Part shown: piece after piece, positions 18,079-27,446 of the stretch | How the letters are laid out: each line of letters starts with the position of its first letter | Position numbering within the stretch: position 1 is the stretch's first letter | Assembly (NCBI GenBank): GCA_023391875.1 | Contig: JAEWAB010000002.1 | Coordinates: forward strand, 248,001 to 312,000 | Length of the DNA stretch: 64,000 nt | Direction of reading: 5' to 3' | DNA from: Bacillota bacterium | GTDB lineage: Bacteria; Bacillota; Clostridia; Oscillospirales; Ruminococcaceae | Position numbers and translations under genes: made by a program | Notes under the pieces: generated by a model | The model's database searches: none | The model's input: only the letters and a program-made list of their open reading frames with translations | What the model was told of the DNA's origin: nothing

Positions 18079-18348
18079 TTAAAGCTTTTTAAGCAGAGGC
18101 TTGTATAAAAAGATGGAGAAGACCAGTAGGATGATCTGCGCGACATTGATTGTCAGGTAAAGGCCGAGCGCCAGCTTGAGCACCGAAAGGTCGAGCACAA
18201 AGGGCTGCGTTACCGGTATGCCGAACGAAACGGCGTAGCTGAGCCAGCTAAGCGCCGAGATGTCGCTGCACATGCGCCCGATAAACTCACCAAGAATAAT
18301 TGCCGAAACAAACAGTAGCAGGGTAATGAGCGTCTTTTTAAACTTCAT
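18079..18348 (-). CDS. DUF4321 small membrane protein
   Basis: About 89 residues with two hydrophobic segments and an ILGEFIGRM motif. The final helix pattern (LGLYLTINVAQIILLVFSIFLY) fits DUF4321, a clostridial family usually encoded beside maf/mreB; the role is unknown but probably envelope-related. Start choice is uncertain: a GTG at 18360 is only 3-4 bases from GGAAGG, while the ATG at 18348 is about 15 bases away. I list the ATG. It lies 43 bases from dut and 61 from maf. Confidence 0.75.
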   Translation of the reverse strand: MKFKKTLITLLLFVSAIILGEFIGRMCSDISALSWLSYAVSFGIPVTQPFVLDLSVLKLALGLYLTINVAQIILLVFSIFLYKPLLKKL

Positions 18349-18391
18349 GGTACAAAACACAGTCCCTTCCTCGGTGCTTACTGCTTAAGGG

Positions 18392-18832
18392 TTACAGCCT
18401 GCCGGTGGAGCCGAAGCCCCCCTCGCCGCGCTCGGTGTCGTCGAGTGTCTCGCTTTCCACAATCTCGGGCAGGATGACGGGCGCGATGATCATCTGCGCG
18501 ATGCGCTCGCCGTTTTGTATGGTGTAGGGCTGTGCGCTGTGGTTGGTAAGCCCCACAATCACCTCGCCGCGATAGTCGCTGTCGATAACCCCCACGCAGT
18601 TGCTGGGCGCAATGCCGAACTTGACGGCAAGCCCGCTGCGCGCGTACACAAAGGCGGCGCAGTCGGGGGAGGGCAGCGCAATGGCAAGGCCGGTGGGAAT
18701 CTTCACAAGCCCGCCCGGGCGGATGGTAACCGGTTCGTCCAAGAGTGCGTACAGGTCGTGCCCCGCGCTGCCCGCAGTCGCCCGCTTGGGCAGGACGGCA
18801 CCCTCACGCAGTTTTTTTACCATTAGTTTCAT
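18392..18832 (-). CDS. dut: dUTP diphosphatase
   Basis: A 146-residue trimeric dUTPase hydrolysing dUTP to dUMP. The motifs are ATAGSAGHDLYA (1), YARSGLAVK (2), GVIDSDYRGEV (3) and the C-terminal ERGEGGFGSTGR (5), all intact. GAGGAG precedes the ATG. It sits 31 bases after the U32 peptidase gene in a likely operon with DUF4321 and maf. Confidence 0.97.
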   Translation of the reverse strand: MKLMVKKLREGAVLPKRATAGSAGHDLYALLDEPVTIRPGGLVKIPTGLAIALPSPDCAAFVYARSGLAVKFGIAPSNCVGVIDSDYRGEVIVGLTNHSAQPYTIQNGERIAQMIIAPVILPEIVESETLDDTERGEGGFGSTGRL

Positions 18833-18863
18833 GGCTGTTTTCTCCTCTGCTCAGGTTGGTTGA

Positions 18864-20930
18864 TTATAATACCCCGCGGTAATACAGCCCGCGCGTAAAC
18901 TCCTCGGGGGGTGTGCCGCCCGAGCGGTAATCATTGATTACGGCTGCGGCTTCGGTGCTATCCTCGGTGGTGAACATCAGGGTTAAAAAGTCAAGGCCAT
19001 TAAGCTCCTCCAGCCGGTCGGCAAGGTAAAGGGTATGGCAGTTAAACACCTCGCTGCCAAGGCCGCTGCACGCTACCCAAAAGCGGTTGCCCAGCCGGTC
19101 GAACATATACCCGCCCCTTTTACCGCACGCGGCGCAGGTGGTGTGGTGCTTAAGCGGGCAGCAGCGCGTCAGCATAAGCGGCAGCCTGCCGTAGGCGATA
19201 ATGCCGCTTCTTAACTCACCCGAGAGCGCCTTCGCGCGTGCAAGGTCCAGCTCAAACGAAAGCTCGGTATCATTTAACCCCGCCTGCGCAAGCGCCGCGA
19301 GCGCTGTGGAGTTAACGACATTCAGCCCAAACCCGCCGTACAATTTAAACTGCAGCTGCCTGCCCATCTCAATCGCCGCAAGGTTTAATGCCGAGAGCTT
19401 GTCTATGCCGAGGGCGTGAAGCTCTTTGAGTTGCTCGAGCAGCGTCCCCTCCAGCCCGAACATCGCACGGGGGAGCTCGGCAATCAGCTTGTCCTTTATG
19501 GGGGCAAGTACATCGGTATGTTTAATGATTTCTTCCGCAGGCAGGTAGATATATTCAAGGTCTGTACAGCTGTTTGGCGGCAGCTGCTCAAAGCGGCGGA
19601 AACGCGCGCGCAGGGCAGGCCGTATACCCCCCTCCCGCCTTGTTACGGCAAGGTTCGGGGTAAAGGTCTGCTTAGGCCTCGGCTCGCCGCGCAGCAGGGT
19701 AAGCTTTTCGGTGCACTGGCGCCGCAGCGCGTTAATCTGCGAAACGCTCACCATCAGGGTCTCGTCTATATCCAGGTTAACGGTCTCGGCAAAATAGGGG
19801 GTGCCGCCCAGCTTTAAAATGGCCGCGCGTGCACGCTCGGCGTCGGTGGGCTTGTTCACCGCTTGCTCGGGGATGTCGCCGTAGGCCGCGACGCGGTTGA
19901 GGTCGGCATCGATGCACTCTAAGCAGACCGAGCGCCCCGGCCGCTGGGTATAGGTGATGGTAAGCGGCACACGCGCCGGCTCCTTGGCGTAAAGCCGCTG
20001 CAGGTCTTTAAGCACCGCGGCGGCAGCCGTTACATCCTCTTTGCCGCGTACGCCGAACATGGATTCTCCCGGCTCGCCCTTGTAGTAGCCGTTTGTAAAG
20101 CCGCTGCGCGAAAACACCGCCTGCAGGCTGTCAAGCTGCTCCTGCGTCAGGGTGCCCTCCCGCGCGTTTTTGCAGGCGGTCACCGCCGCCGCCACATACT
20201 CCGGGCGCTTCATGCGCCCTTCTATCTTTACTGAGGTCACGTGGAGCTCGTTTAGCTCAGTGATCTCTTTTACAATCGACAGGTCTTTCAGGGAAAGCCC
20301 GCAGGCCGTATCCCCCTTCTTGTGCGAGAACGGCAGGCGGCAGGGCTGCGCGCACAGCCCTCGGTTGCCGCTGCGCCTGCCCGCCATCGCGCTCATGTAG
20401 CATTGGCCGGAGACCGACATGCACAAGGCACCGTGTACAAACACCTCGGTTTCGATGGGGCAGGAGGCGACAATCTCTTTTATCTGGCTGTGCGAAAGCT
20501 CGCGCGCAAGCACCACGCGCTTAAAGCCCTGCGCATATAAAAAGCGCGCGCCCGCAGGCGTATGCACCGACATCTGGGTAGAGGCGTGCAGGGGCAGGCT
20601 GGGGCAGATCTCCTTTGCAAGGCGGGCGATGCCGAGGTCCTGCACAATCAGGGCGTCCACACCGATTTCTGCCGCATAAGAAATAAGCCCTGCGGCGTCT
20701 GCGAGCTCGTTGTCGAAGACGATGGTGTTCACCGCAAGGTAAAGCTTTATACCGCGGATATGGCACTGCGTCACCGCGTTTGCCAGTTCCTCGTTTGAAA
20801 AGTTCTCGGCGCCACCCCGTGCGCTAAAGGCCTTGCCGCCGAGGTAAACGGCGTCTGCGCCGCTGAGCATGGCCGCGGTAAGGGCTTCGGCACCCCCGGC
20901 GGGCGCCAATATTTCGGGTGTATAACTCAT
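18864..20930 (-). CDS. U32 family peptidase with DUF3656 domain
   Basis: A 688-residue cytoplasmic protein of the U32 collagenase-like/RlhA-TrhP superfamily. The N-terminal 320 residues contain LAPAGGAEALTAAMLSGADAVYLGG and the U32 signature EVFVHGALCMSVSGQCYMS, with Cys residues that may bind an Fe-S cluster. The middle is DUF3656-like, and a C-terminal LTRCCPLKHHTTCAACG adds further cysteines. Members of this superfamily hydroxylate RNA, so the historical peptidase label may mislead. The ATG overlaps the zapA stop by 4 bases, giving translational coupling. Confidence 0.9.
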   Translation of the reverse strand: MSYTPEILAPAGGAEALTAAMLSGADAVYLGGKAFSARGGAENFSNEELANAVTQCHIRGIKLYLAVNTIVFDNELADAAGLISYAAEIGVDALIVQDLGIARLAKEICPSLPLHASTQMSVHTPAGARFLYAQGFKRVVLARELSHSQIKEIVASCPIETEVFVHGALCMSVSGQCYMSAMAGRRSGNRGLCAQPCRLPFSHKKGDTACGLSLKDLSIVKEITELNELHVTSVKIEGRMKRPEYVAAAVTACKNAREGTLTQEQLDSLQAVFSRSGFTNGYYKGEPGESMFGVRGKEDVTAAAAVLKDLQRLYAKEPARVPLTITYTQRPGRSVCLECIDADLNRVAAYGDIPEQAVNKPTDAERARAAILKLGGTPYFAETVNLDIDETLMVSVSQINALRRQCTEKLTLLRGEPRPKQTFTPNLAVTRREGGIRPALRARFRRFEQLPPNSCTDLEYIYLPAEEIIKHTDVLAPIKDKLIAELPRAMFGLEGTLLEQLKELHALGIDKLSALNLAAIEMGRQLQFKLYGGFGLNVVNSTALAALAQAGLNDTELSFELDLARAKALSGELRSGIIAYGRLPLMLTRCCPLKHHTTCAACGKRGGYMFDRLGNRFWVACSGLGSEVFNCHTLYLADRLEELNGLDFLTLMFTTEDSTEAAAVINDYRSGGTPPEEFTRGLYYRGVL

Positions 20931-21280
20931 AGGCTTCTTTGATTCTCCGGATATTTATTCGTCTGGTTTTTTAGCCTTGCGTTTTCACGGCGAAGCTCGT
21001 CCGCTTCGGCGCGGGAACGCGCGGCGTCCTCCAGATATTCCTTGATCTGGCTTCGCAGGTTATCAGTATTGGTGGTGGCCTGGTTAAGCTCGTCCTGTGC
21101 GTTCAGGCAGCAGAGCACCAGCGCCTTGGTGACCGAAAGATTCGGGTTCTTTTGCATCAGGCCGGTCACAACATCATTTACATACTCGCCCATCTCCGCC
21201 AAATAGGCGGGGTCTTCGGTGGTTGAAATCACGTATTCGGTGCCGGCAATGCGAATCTTGACGTTATTCACAATGTCCAT
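20927..21280 (-). CDS. zapA: Cell division protein ZapA
   Basis: A 117-residue Z-ring stabiliser. The N-terminal globular half (VKIRIAGTEYVISTTEDPAYLAEMGEYVND) is typical of Firmicutes ZapA, followed by a C-terminal coiled-coil (residues 60-110). GGGAGTGTAGGT precedes the ATG. It overlaps the U32 gene, a common arrangement in Clostridia, and heads the run towards dut and maf. A possible TATAAT for this operon lies near 21363-21368 on the minus strand with a poor -35. Confidence 0.9.
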   Translation of the reverse strand: MDIVNNVKIRIAGTEYVISTTEDPAYLAEMGEYVNDVVTGLMQKNPNLSVTKALVLCCLNAQDELNQATTNTDNLRSQIKEYLEDAARSRAEADELRRENARLKNQTNKYPENQRSL

Positions 21281-21508
21281 ACCTACACTCCCTTACAGTC
21301 TGTCGGCTTTTGCCCGCCGATAACGGAGGAACAGAAGCATGCCCATACCGATAATTAATATATATTATAATGCATCCTGACACATTTAAAAAGAGTTAAT
21401 ATGCCAAAATGTAATAATTTTATCTGGTACACAGTTATAGTTTGGATAATGGCCTTGCACATAGAGACATCACAAGGGTAACATCTTTGTAAATCCTCGG
21501 CCTTTCGT

Positions 21509-21538
21509 TTGCCAAATACAGCAAATGTATAGTATAAT
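21509..21538 (+). promoter_or_regulatory. Promoter of glycogen phosphorylase gene
   Basis: TTGCCA (21509-21514), an 18-base spacer and TATAAT (21533-21538). The rest of the 324-base divergent zapA/glgP gap is AT-rich with no further structure that I can support. Confidence 0.7.
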
Positions 21539-21604
21539 TAGGTATCCATAAAAATAATAAAACACATCAAATCATACACGCCGGTTGAAGTGAGGGCACA
21601 GAGG

Positions 21605-24001
21605 ATGCAACGGTTGTTTACCAAATCGCAGTTAAGATCGCTAATAGAATTAAAGCTTCAAAACGAATTTTCGACAGAGCCGCAGGAGGCCTCCAACGAG
21701 CTGTTTTACAAGGCGCTCTGCCTTGTGCTCAAGGACGCGCTGATGGAAAAGCGCCGCCGCTTCGCCGCGCAGACCGACAGCCACGGCAAAAAGCGCGTGT
21801 ACTACCTGTGTATGGAGTTTTTAATCGGACGCTCGCTGAAAAATAACCTCTACAACCTCGGGGTGCAGGAGATTGCGGCCGAGGTGCTGCAGGAGATGAA
21901 CGTAAGCCTTGAAGACCTCTACGAGCTGGAGCCGGACGCGGGCCTTGGCAACGGCGGGCTAGGCCGCCTTGCCGCCTGCTTTTTAGACTCGCTGGCCTCG
22001 CAGGATTACTCCGCTACCGGGTACTCCATCTTATATGAATACGGCATCTTTAAGCAGAAGATCATCGACGGCTGGCAGACCGAGACCCCCGACAACTGGC
22101 TGCCCGGCGGCGATGTGTGGCTGGCGCCCCGTCGCGATCAGGCCGTGGAGGTACATTTCGACGGCGAGATCAAGGAGTACTGGCACGACGGCTTTCACGA
22201 GGTGCACCACGTCAACTACACCACCGTCAAGGCGGTGCCGTTTGATATCTACCTCTCGGGGTTTGACAGCGAGGGGGTCAGCAAGCTGCGCCTGTGGAAG
22301 GCGACCAGCCCCGGCCTTGACATGGAGCTGTTCAACAAAGGCGACTACCTGCGCGCCATGGGGCAGAACTCGATGGCAGAGGTTATCAGCAAGGTGCTCT
22401 ACCCCAACGATAACCACGCCGAGGGCAAGCTGCTGCGCCTAAGGCAGCAGTACTTTATGTGCGCCGCCTCGGTGGCTGACATCTGCCGCAAGCACCTTAA
22501 AACCTATGGCACGCTCGATAACCTGCCCGACAAGGTGGCAATACACATCAACGATACCCACCCCGCGCTCGCCATCCCCGAGCTGATGCGCATCCTGCTC
22601 GATGAGTGCGGCTATTCGTGGGAGAAATCGTGGAGCTTAGTCAACCGCACCTTTGCCTATACCAACCACACCGTGATGAGCGAGGCGCTCGAGGTGTGGA
22701 ACGAGGAGCTGTTTAAGTCCTGCCTGCCGCGCATCTACCAGATTGTACGCGAAATAAACGAGCGCTTCTGCCACAGCCTCTACGAAGAGACGGGCGGCGA
22801 CCTTGCAAAGATCGCCCGCATGGCGGTGGTGGCCGACCACAGTGTTAAGATGGCAAACCTTTCGGTATGTGCGGGGCACTCGGTAAACGGCGTGTCGAAG
22901 ATACACTCCGAGATTTTAAAAAACAGCGTGTTCCGCGACTTTTACACCGTCATGCCTGAGAAGTTCTGCAACGTCACCAACGGTATCGCGTCCAGACGGT
23001 GGCTCTACCAGTCCAACCCCGCGCTCACCCGGCTGTTAAACGATCTGATCGGCGAGCGCTATATCAAGGATACCGTACAGCTTGAGCGCCTTCGGCGGTT
23101 TGAGGGCGACGAGACGGTGCTTCATAAGCTCGCCTTGGTAAAACGCCAGAATAAAGAGACCTTTGCCGCATACATCTATAAAACCACCGGGGCCACCCTA
23201 AACCCCGATTCGGTGTTCGACGTGCAGGTGAAGCGCCTGCACGAATACAAGCGCCAGCACCTAAACGCGCTGCATATCATTACCCAGTACCAGCAGCTGC
23301 TGGAGAACCCGGGCCTGGACTTCGTGCCCAAAACCTATATCTTTGGCGCAAAGGCGGCGCCCGGCTACTACCTCGCCAAACAGATCATCCGCCTCATCTG
23401 CTCGCTTGGCAAGGAGCTTGAGCAAAACCCGAAGCTGCGGGATAAGCTGCGCATCGTTTACTTGGAGGATTACCGCGTAACCCTCTCCGAGCGCCTGATG
23501 CCGGCCTCCGAAATCTCCGAGCAGATATCCCTCGCGGGCACCGAGGCCTCGGGTACCGGCAACATGAAGCTGATGCTGAACGGTGCCGTCACACTCGGCA
23601 CCTTGGACGGCGCGAACATCGAGATCAAAGAGGCGTGCGGTGACGACAACATCATCGCCTTCGGTATGACCGCTGGGCAGGCCGACGCCGCGAAGGCCGC
23701 CGGTTACCGCCCGATGGAGATTTACACACAAAACGAGACGGTGAAGAAGGCGGTAGACCTGCTCAGTCGCGGTATTGGCGGCAACACCTTCGAGGATATT
23801 GCAAACTCTCTAAAAAACAGCGACCCCTATATGGTGCTGAAGGACTTTGACGATTACCAAAGGGCGCAGCAGTATGCCTCGGCCTGTTACAGGGATACGC
23901 TTAAATGGCAGCGCATGTCGCTTAACAACATCGCGGGCGCGGGGCAGTTTTCCGCCGACCGCTCGATACAGGAGTACGCAAAGAATATCTGGGGGCGGTA
24001 A
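21605..24001 (+). CDS. glgP: Glycogen/starch phosphorylase
   Basis: Releases glucose-1-phosphate from alpha-1,4-glucans using pyridoxal phosphate. The 798-residue protein shows YLCMEFLIGRSLKNN, the active-site GNGGLGRLAACFLDS, and the PLP lysine signature EASGTGNMKLMLNG, so it is full length and intact. The frame opens at a GTG (21590), but the ATG at 21605 has GTGAGGG at good distance and I prefer it. No other glycogen genes are adjacent. The pyridoxal-salvage genes 1.2 kb downstream may be coincidental. Confidence 0.96.
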   Translation: MQRLFTKSQLRSLIELKLQNEFSTEPQEASNELFYKALCLVLKDALMEKRRRFAAQTDSHGKKRVYYLCMEFLIGRSLKNNLYNLGVQEIAAEVLQEMNVSLEDLYELEPDAGLGNGGLGRLAACFLDSLASQDYSATGYSILYEYGIFKQKIIDGWQTETPDNWLPGGDVWLAPRRDQAVEVHFDGEIKEYWHDGFHEVHHVNYTTVKAVPFDIYLSGFDSEGVSKLRLWKATSPGLDMELFNKGDYLRAMGQNSMAEVISKVLYPNDNHAEGKLLRLRQQYFMCAASVADICRKHLKTYGTLDNLPDKVAIHINDTHPALAIPELMRILLDECGYSWEKSWSLVNRTFAYTNHTVMSEALEVWNEELFKSCLPRIYQIVREINERFCHSLYEETGGDLAKIARMAVVADHSVKMANLSVCAGHSVNGVSKIHSEILKNSVFRDFYTVMPEKFCNVTNGIASRRWLYQSNPALTRLLNDLIGERYIKDTVQLERLRRFEGDETVLHKLALVKRQNKETFAAYIYKTTGATLNPDSVFDVQVKRLHEYKRQHLNALHIITQYQQLLENPGLDFVPKTYIFGAKAAPGYYLAKQIIRLICSLGKELEQNPKLRDKLRIVYLEDYRVTLSERLMPASEISEQISLAGTEASGTGNMKLMLNGAVTLGTLDGANIEIKEACGDDNIIAFGMTAGQADAAKAAGYRPMEIYTQNETVKKAVDLLSRGIGGNTFEDIANSLKNSDPYMVLKDFDDYQRAQQYASACYRDTLKWQRMSLNNIAGAGQFSADRSIQEYAKNIWGR

Positions 24002-24043
24002 AACAGTTTCCCCATACGGGTAAATTGTTAAGGAGGGATTGAT

Positions 24044-24295
24044 ATGTGGTTTTGGAACCGGCAAGAGGTGTATATGGGCAATTCGCTCGACGAGTTTGCG
24101 CGGGTGCGTCAAACCCTGGGCTTAAACGGCATTCGCTACGATTGGAAGATCGTGGACCACTCCAGCCCCGGCCCCTTCGGCAGCAGCCACCACGGCAGCT
24201 TTGGATTAAACCTTTCCGTTAACAAGTGCTACTATGTTTATGTGCACAAGAACGACCTCGATCAGGCGGGGTATCTTATCAATAAGCGGGATTAA
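24044..24295 (+). CDS. Small protein of unknown function
   Basis: An 83-residue soluble protein with a strong AGGAGGG ribosome site. It contains a GPFGSSHHGSFG stretch and a C-terminal YYVYVHKNDLDQAGYLIN segment that loosely resembles small DUF2007-type signal-transducing domains; this is a weak impression. It lies 42 bases after glgP on the same strand and may be cotranscribed. No membrane segment. Confidence 0.65.
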   Translation: MWFWNRQEVYMGNSLDEFARVRQTLGLNGIRYDWKIVDHSSPGPFGSSHHGSFGLNLSVNKCYYVYVHKNDLDQAGYLINKRD

Positions 24296-24331
24296 ATCGA
24301 TTGACAACATGGGAAAGAGGGTCGTGTACTA

Positions 24332-25057
24332 ATGAAAAAAAGTCTGCCTTTTGTGATGCCGTTATTTAGAAGTATCCTTTTTATACTAGCCGCTGTCCTG
24401 CTGATGGGGGTCACTCGTCAGTCGGCGGATGCGCTAAGCCGCTGGTGGTCGATTATCTGCACATTGTGTAACGGTATTACTATTCTGGTGATGCTTGTTG
24501 TGTGCAAAGCGGAGAAAACCACTTACAAAGAATTAATAGGGTATAGTAAAGGGCAATTGGGCCTAAAGTCCACCCTTCTCATCGTGTTTATCATGCTTGT
24601 ACTGGGCATGGGGGGCATGTACGGCTTTGGCTTTTTAATCTATGGCTATATGCCCGTTACCATGGTTCAGCCAATCCCTGTATGGATGGCGGCAATCAAC
24701 ACCGTTTTATTGCCTCTATCGGTCGTGTTTGCAGAAATGCCGCTCTATTTTGGATATGCCTTGCCAAGAATAGAAGAAGCCACGGGCAGCAAGTACTTAG
24801 CGGTTGCTTATCCGATGTTTTTCTACGCGCTGCAGCATAGCTTTATGCCGGTACTGTGGGATTGGCGGCATATCCTTTTCCGGTTCCTTTCCTTTATCCC
24901 GCTCATGTTGGTATTGGGTATATGGTACTATAGGAAACGAAGGCTTGCTCCTTTGATGATAGGGCATGCGGTACTGGATATTGCTACCGGTGTACAGATA
25001 CTGATGGTGTCCGTTTCACCGGCGATTTACGAGATGATGCGGGTGGCGCAAAAATAA
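24332..25057 (+). CDS. CPBP-like intramembrane metalloprotease homologue
   Basis: A 241-residue membrane protein with six or more hydrophobic segments. Near residue 140 FAEMPLYFGYALP stands where the EExxxR motif of CPBP (CAAX/Rce1-like) proteases is expected, followed by FYALQHSF (FxxxH) and IGHAVLDI (HxxxD). The first motif has one Glu and no Arg at the normal spacing, so catalysis is uncertain. CPBP proteins act in prenyl-protein processing or bacteriocin immunity. It starts 36 bases after the small protein gene; GAAAGAGGG is upstream. Confidence 0.7.
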   Translation: MKKSLPFVMPLFRSILFILAAVLLMGVTRQSADALSRWWSIICTLCNGITILVMLVVCKAEKTTYKELIGYSKGQLGLKSTLLIVFIMLVLGMGGMYGFGFLIYGYMPVTMVQPIPVWMAAINTVLLPLSVVFAEMPLYFGYALPRIEEATGSKYLAVAYPMFFYALQHSFMPVLWDWRHILFRFLSFIPLMLVLGIWYYRKRRLAPLMIGHAVLDIATGVQILMVSVSPAIYEMMRVAQK

Positions 25058-25151
25058 ATAGCTTACAGTATTACATATAATTTACCGCACGCCTTGTGGA
25101 ATAGTAGCTGCCAAGCTGGCCATTGTACAGACATCTATCCTAAGATATGCT

Positions 25152-25182
25152 TAAAAAGCCGTCGCTTAGCGACGGCTTTTTA
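25152..25182. terminator. Bidirectional terminator
   Basis: AAAAAGCCGTCGC, a TTA loop and GCGACGGCTTTTT form a perfect 13-bp stem between two convergent genes (the CPBP gene on plus, the ECF gene on minus), with T-runs in both directions. Confidence 0.92.
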
Positions 25183-25201
25183 AAAATCTTATTTAAGGCT
25201 T

Positions 25202-25786
25202 TTATTTCATTACACGCGTGTAAATACTCGTGCGCTCCACAGCCTTACGGATCACCAGCGCCAGCGGCACCGCCACCACACACGCAATCACGGCGTTGGT
25301 GATGGACACCACGCCTTTCGCGACAACGTCCGTCCACGCGGTGGCAAACTCGGTTTTGGCAAACCAGATGTCGAACAAAAAGTTCTTGCCGAGGTAGAGT
25401 ACCACATAGGTAAGCGAGCCCGAGATGGCCCCGAGGATATTAAAGCCGGTTTTGGTGCCCTTGCGCCCGCCCGCGTAGGCGATAAGGCCGCACACCAGCG
25501 CGAGGCAGAACTTAAATACAAGGGTATAAGGCGCGTCTGCGGCGTAGCCAGGATAAACAAGGTCGAAGAAGAAGGAGCCGAAGCCCGCGGCAAGCCCGCC
25601 GTTTACCCCGCCCAGCAGCAAGCCCGAGAGCAGGCAGAGCACGTTGCCGAGGTGCAGTGCGGTATTGCCGAGCGGCGTGGGGATGAGAATGCGCAAAAAC
25701 GACGCGGCAAACACCAGCGCCGCCAGCAGCCCGATGGCTACAATCACATAAAGGTCGAATCGCTTTGTGGTTTTTTCGTTAGACAT
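25202..25786 (-). CDS. ECF transporter S component, probably for a vitamin B6 form
   Basis: A 194-residue membrane protein with about six transmembrane segments. IPTPLGNTALHLGNVLCLLSGLLLGG and the FGSFFFDLVYP stretch fit ECF S components. The gene follows pyridoxamine kinase on the same strand by 39 bases, so pyridoxine/pyridoxamine uptake (PdxU-like) is the best inference; HMP or another vitamin is the alternative. AAAAGGG precedes the ATG. The general ECF module is not in the window. Confidence 0.82.
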   Translation of the reverse strand: MSNEKTTKRFDLYVIVAIGLLAALVFAASFLRILIPTPLGNTALHLGNVLCLLSGLLLGGVNGGLAAGFGSFFFDLVYPGYAADAPYTLVFKFCLALVCGLIAYAGGRKGTKTGFNILGAISGSLTYVVLYLGKNFLFDIWFAKTEFATAWTDVVAKGVVSITNAVIACVVAVPLALVIRKAVERTSIYTRVMK

Positions 25787-25825
25787 ACTGCAACACCCTT
25801 TTCATCAAAGTAGGTTGCCGTCTCT

Positions 25826-26695
25826 TTACAAAGGCCTAAACCCCGAGACCATCTGCCGCTCGGTAAGCCACGGCAGGGTTTTCTCCAGCATAATGCCCTC
25901 CCGCGTGTCGGTGCCGAAGCTGAAGGTGGTGTTGATGGTAAGCTCTACAAAACGCGTGGCCCGGTCCATCGCCATGGGCAGGCTGTCGCCCATCAGCAGG
26001 GAACCTGTAAGGACGCTTGCAAACACGTCGCCCGTGCCGGGGTAGGAAACGGGCACATAGGTACACTTTACATACCAGTAGGCGCCGCGCTCGCGGTCGT
26101 AGCCGAGGTTTGCCATCTCGCCGGTGGCCATCGGCACACCGGTAATTACCACCTGCCGCGGGCCTTTTTCGCTTAACCGCGCCAGCATGCTCTTCGCTTC
26201 GCTGTGGGTAAGCGAGACGGGAAAGTCCATCCCCAGCAGCATGGCACTCTCGGTGAGGTTCGGCGTGATGATGTCCGCCACCCGCACCAGCTCCACCATG
26301 CGCGTGCGCATCGCGGGCGTGTAGGTTTTGTAGGGCTTGCCGTGGTCGCCCATTACCGGGTCTACCACCGCAAGGGAATTGGGAAAACTTGTAAAGTAGC
26401 CGAGGCAACTGTCAATCTGGTGTTCCGAGCCTAAAAAACCGCTGTATACACAGTCAAAATCCATCCCGATGCGCTTGTAATGGGCGAGGCTTGCACTTAG
26501 AAAGTCGGTGAGGTCAAAGAACGCAACCTCGCCGAAGCCCCCCGTATGCGCCGAGAGGATCGCGGTCGGGATAGGGCAGACCTGTACGCCGATGGCCGAA
26601 AGCACCGGCAGCACCACCGAAAGCGAGCACCTTCCCACGCCGGAAAGATCATGAATAGCGGCAACCCTTTTAGGGCCGGTTTGCATAGCGGGCAT
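25826..26695 (-). CDS. pdxY: Pyridoxamine/pyridoxal kinase
   Basis: A 289-residue ribokinase-fold kinase phosphorylating B6 vitamers in the cytoplasm. The N-terminus VAAIHDLSGVGRCSLSVVLPVLSAIG is typical of PdxK/PdxY proteins from Clostridia; VDPVMGDHGKPY is the central signature and YPGTGDVFASVLTG contains the catalytic Asp and anion hole. GGAGGG lies 8 bases before the ATG. It forms a two-gene B6 salvage operon with the downstream S component. Confidence 0.93.
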   Translation of the reverse strand: MPAMQTGPKRVAAIHDLSGVGRCSLSVVLPVLSAIGVQVCPIPTAILSAHTGGFGEVAFFDLTDFLSASLAHYKRIGMDFDCVYSGFLGSEHQIDSCLGYFTSFPNSLAVVDPVMGDHGKPYKTYTPAMRTRMVELVRVADIITPNLTESAMLLGMDFPVSLTHSEAKSMLARLSEKGPRQVVITGVPMATGEMANLGYDRERGAYWYVKCTYVPVSYPGTGDVFASVLTGSLLMGDSLPMAMDRATRFVELTINTTFSFGTDTREGIMLEKTLPWLTERQMVSGFRPL

Positions 26696-26764
26696 AGTTT
26701 ATCCCTCCGTATGCTACACCAAGACACCGGTTTTCGTAATAATATAAAACCGGTATTTGACTAT

Positions 26765-26793
26765 AGTATAGCCATATTTTTCACAGGTTTCAA
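26765..26793 (-). promoter_or_regulatory. Promoter of the pyridoxamine kinase/S-component operon
   Basis: TTGAAA (26788-26793), a 17-base spacer and TATACT (26765-26770) on the minus strand, about 65 bases upstream of the kinase start. The rest of the 402-base gap to 27098 is AT-rich and I see nothing else in it. Confidence 0.7.
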
Positions 26794-27097
26794 AAACGCG
26801 CAATCAACCGAAAATAAATGGGTGTTTATACGTTTTAAACAACACCAGTATACAGCAGCGCTTATCGTCTGGCAATTAAAACATAAGATGCAGCGGCTTG
26901 CGATATCTCAAAATTAGACGTAACGCAAATTCAATAAATATGGATTTAAATCAGTGAAAAAATTGTGCAACAGGTAAAAGTTCGACGCTATGGAGCCGAT
27001 ATTTTCTATCGATAATCGCATTACGTACGGGGACAATAATCTTGCAGATGTACACCTGCTTTTGATATAACGCAGTTTTGAAAGGATGAGTAGTACT

Positions 27098-27286
27098 ATG
27101 AAAACCTTGTCAAGCATTGCCACAGGTGTCGCGGTTGTAGCGGCGCTTGGCGCAGGCGTCTACATGTTGGGCGGCGGCGGCAAGATGAAGCGGTTTATGA
27201 AAAGATCAAAGCTGAAGAAAAACGCAGGGATGGCGATTCGTGCCGTATCCGATTTTATTGATGATATCTCGTCAATGGCTCGATAA
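27098..27286 (+). CDS. Small single-helix membrane protein
   Basis: A 62-residue protein: a hydrophobic Ala/Gly-rich helix (about residues 6-25, SIATGVAVVAALGAGVYML), then GGGGK and a basic segment KMKRFMKRSKLKKN. AAAGG lies 12 bases before the ATG at 27098; an earlier in-frame ATG at 27086 is too close. The helix followed by a basic stretch resembles a sortase-like tail, but there is no LPxTG-type motif. Function unknown. Confidence 0.6.
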   Translation: MKTLSSIATGVAVVAALGAGVYMLGGGGKMKRFMKRSKLKKNAGMAIRAVSDFIDDISSMAR

Positions 27287-27305
27287 CCGCTAACCGGCAC
27301 CTGAG

Positions 27306-27338
27306 CAAGGGCTCGCGTGTTTTACACGCGGGCCTTAC
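27306..27338 (+). terminator. Possible terminator of the small membrane protein gene
   Basis: A GC-rich hairpin (CGCGTGT against ACACGCG with flanking AAGG/CCTT) is followed by ACATATTTT. The stem is strong but the T-tract is imperfect. Confidence 0.5.
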
Positions 27339-27446
27339 ATATTTTAATCAGCCCAAAGTGGGATTAAATTATAAACGGCCCTTATATTGACAATTATCCA
27401 GATTCGCTTTATACTATAAAGTAATTTATGGATGGGGAGAGTTTAT

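Noticed and set aside
26914..27123. 69-codon minus-strand frame across the small membrane protein start
   Set aside because: No ribosome site, AT-rich random-looking sequence and overlap with a better supported gene.
27098..27286. Sortase substrate with a C-terminal sorting signal
   Set aside because: The helix is N-terminal and no LPxTG or NPxTN-type motif is present.
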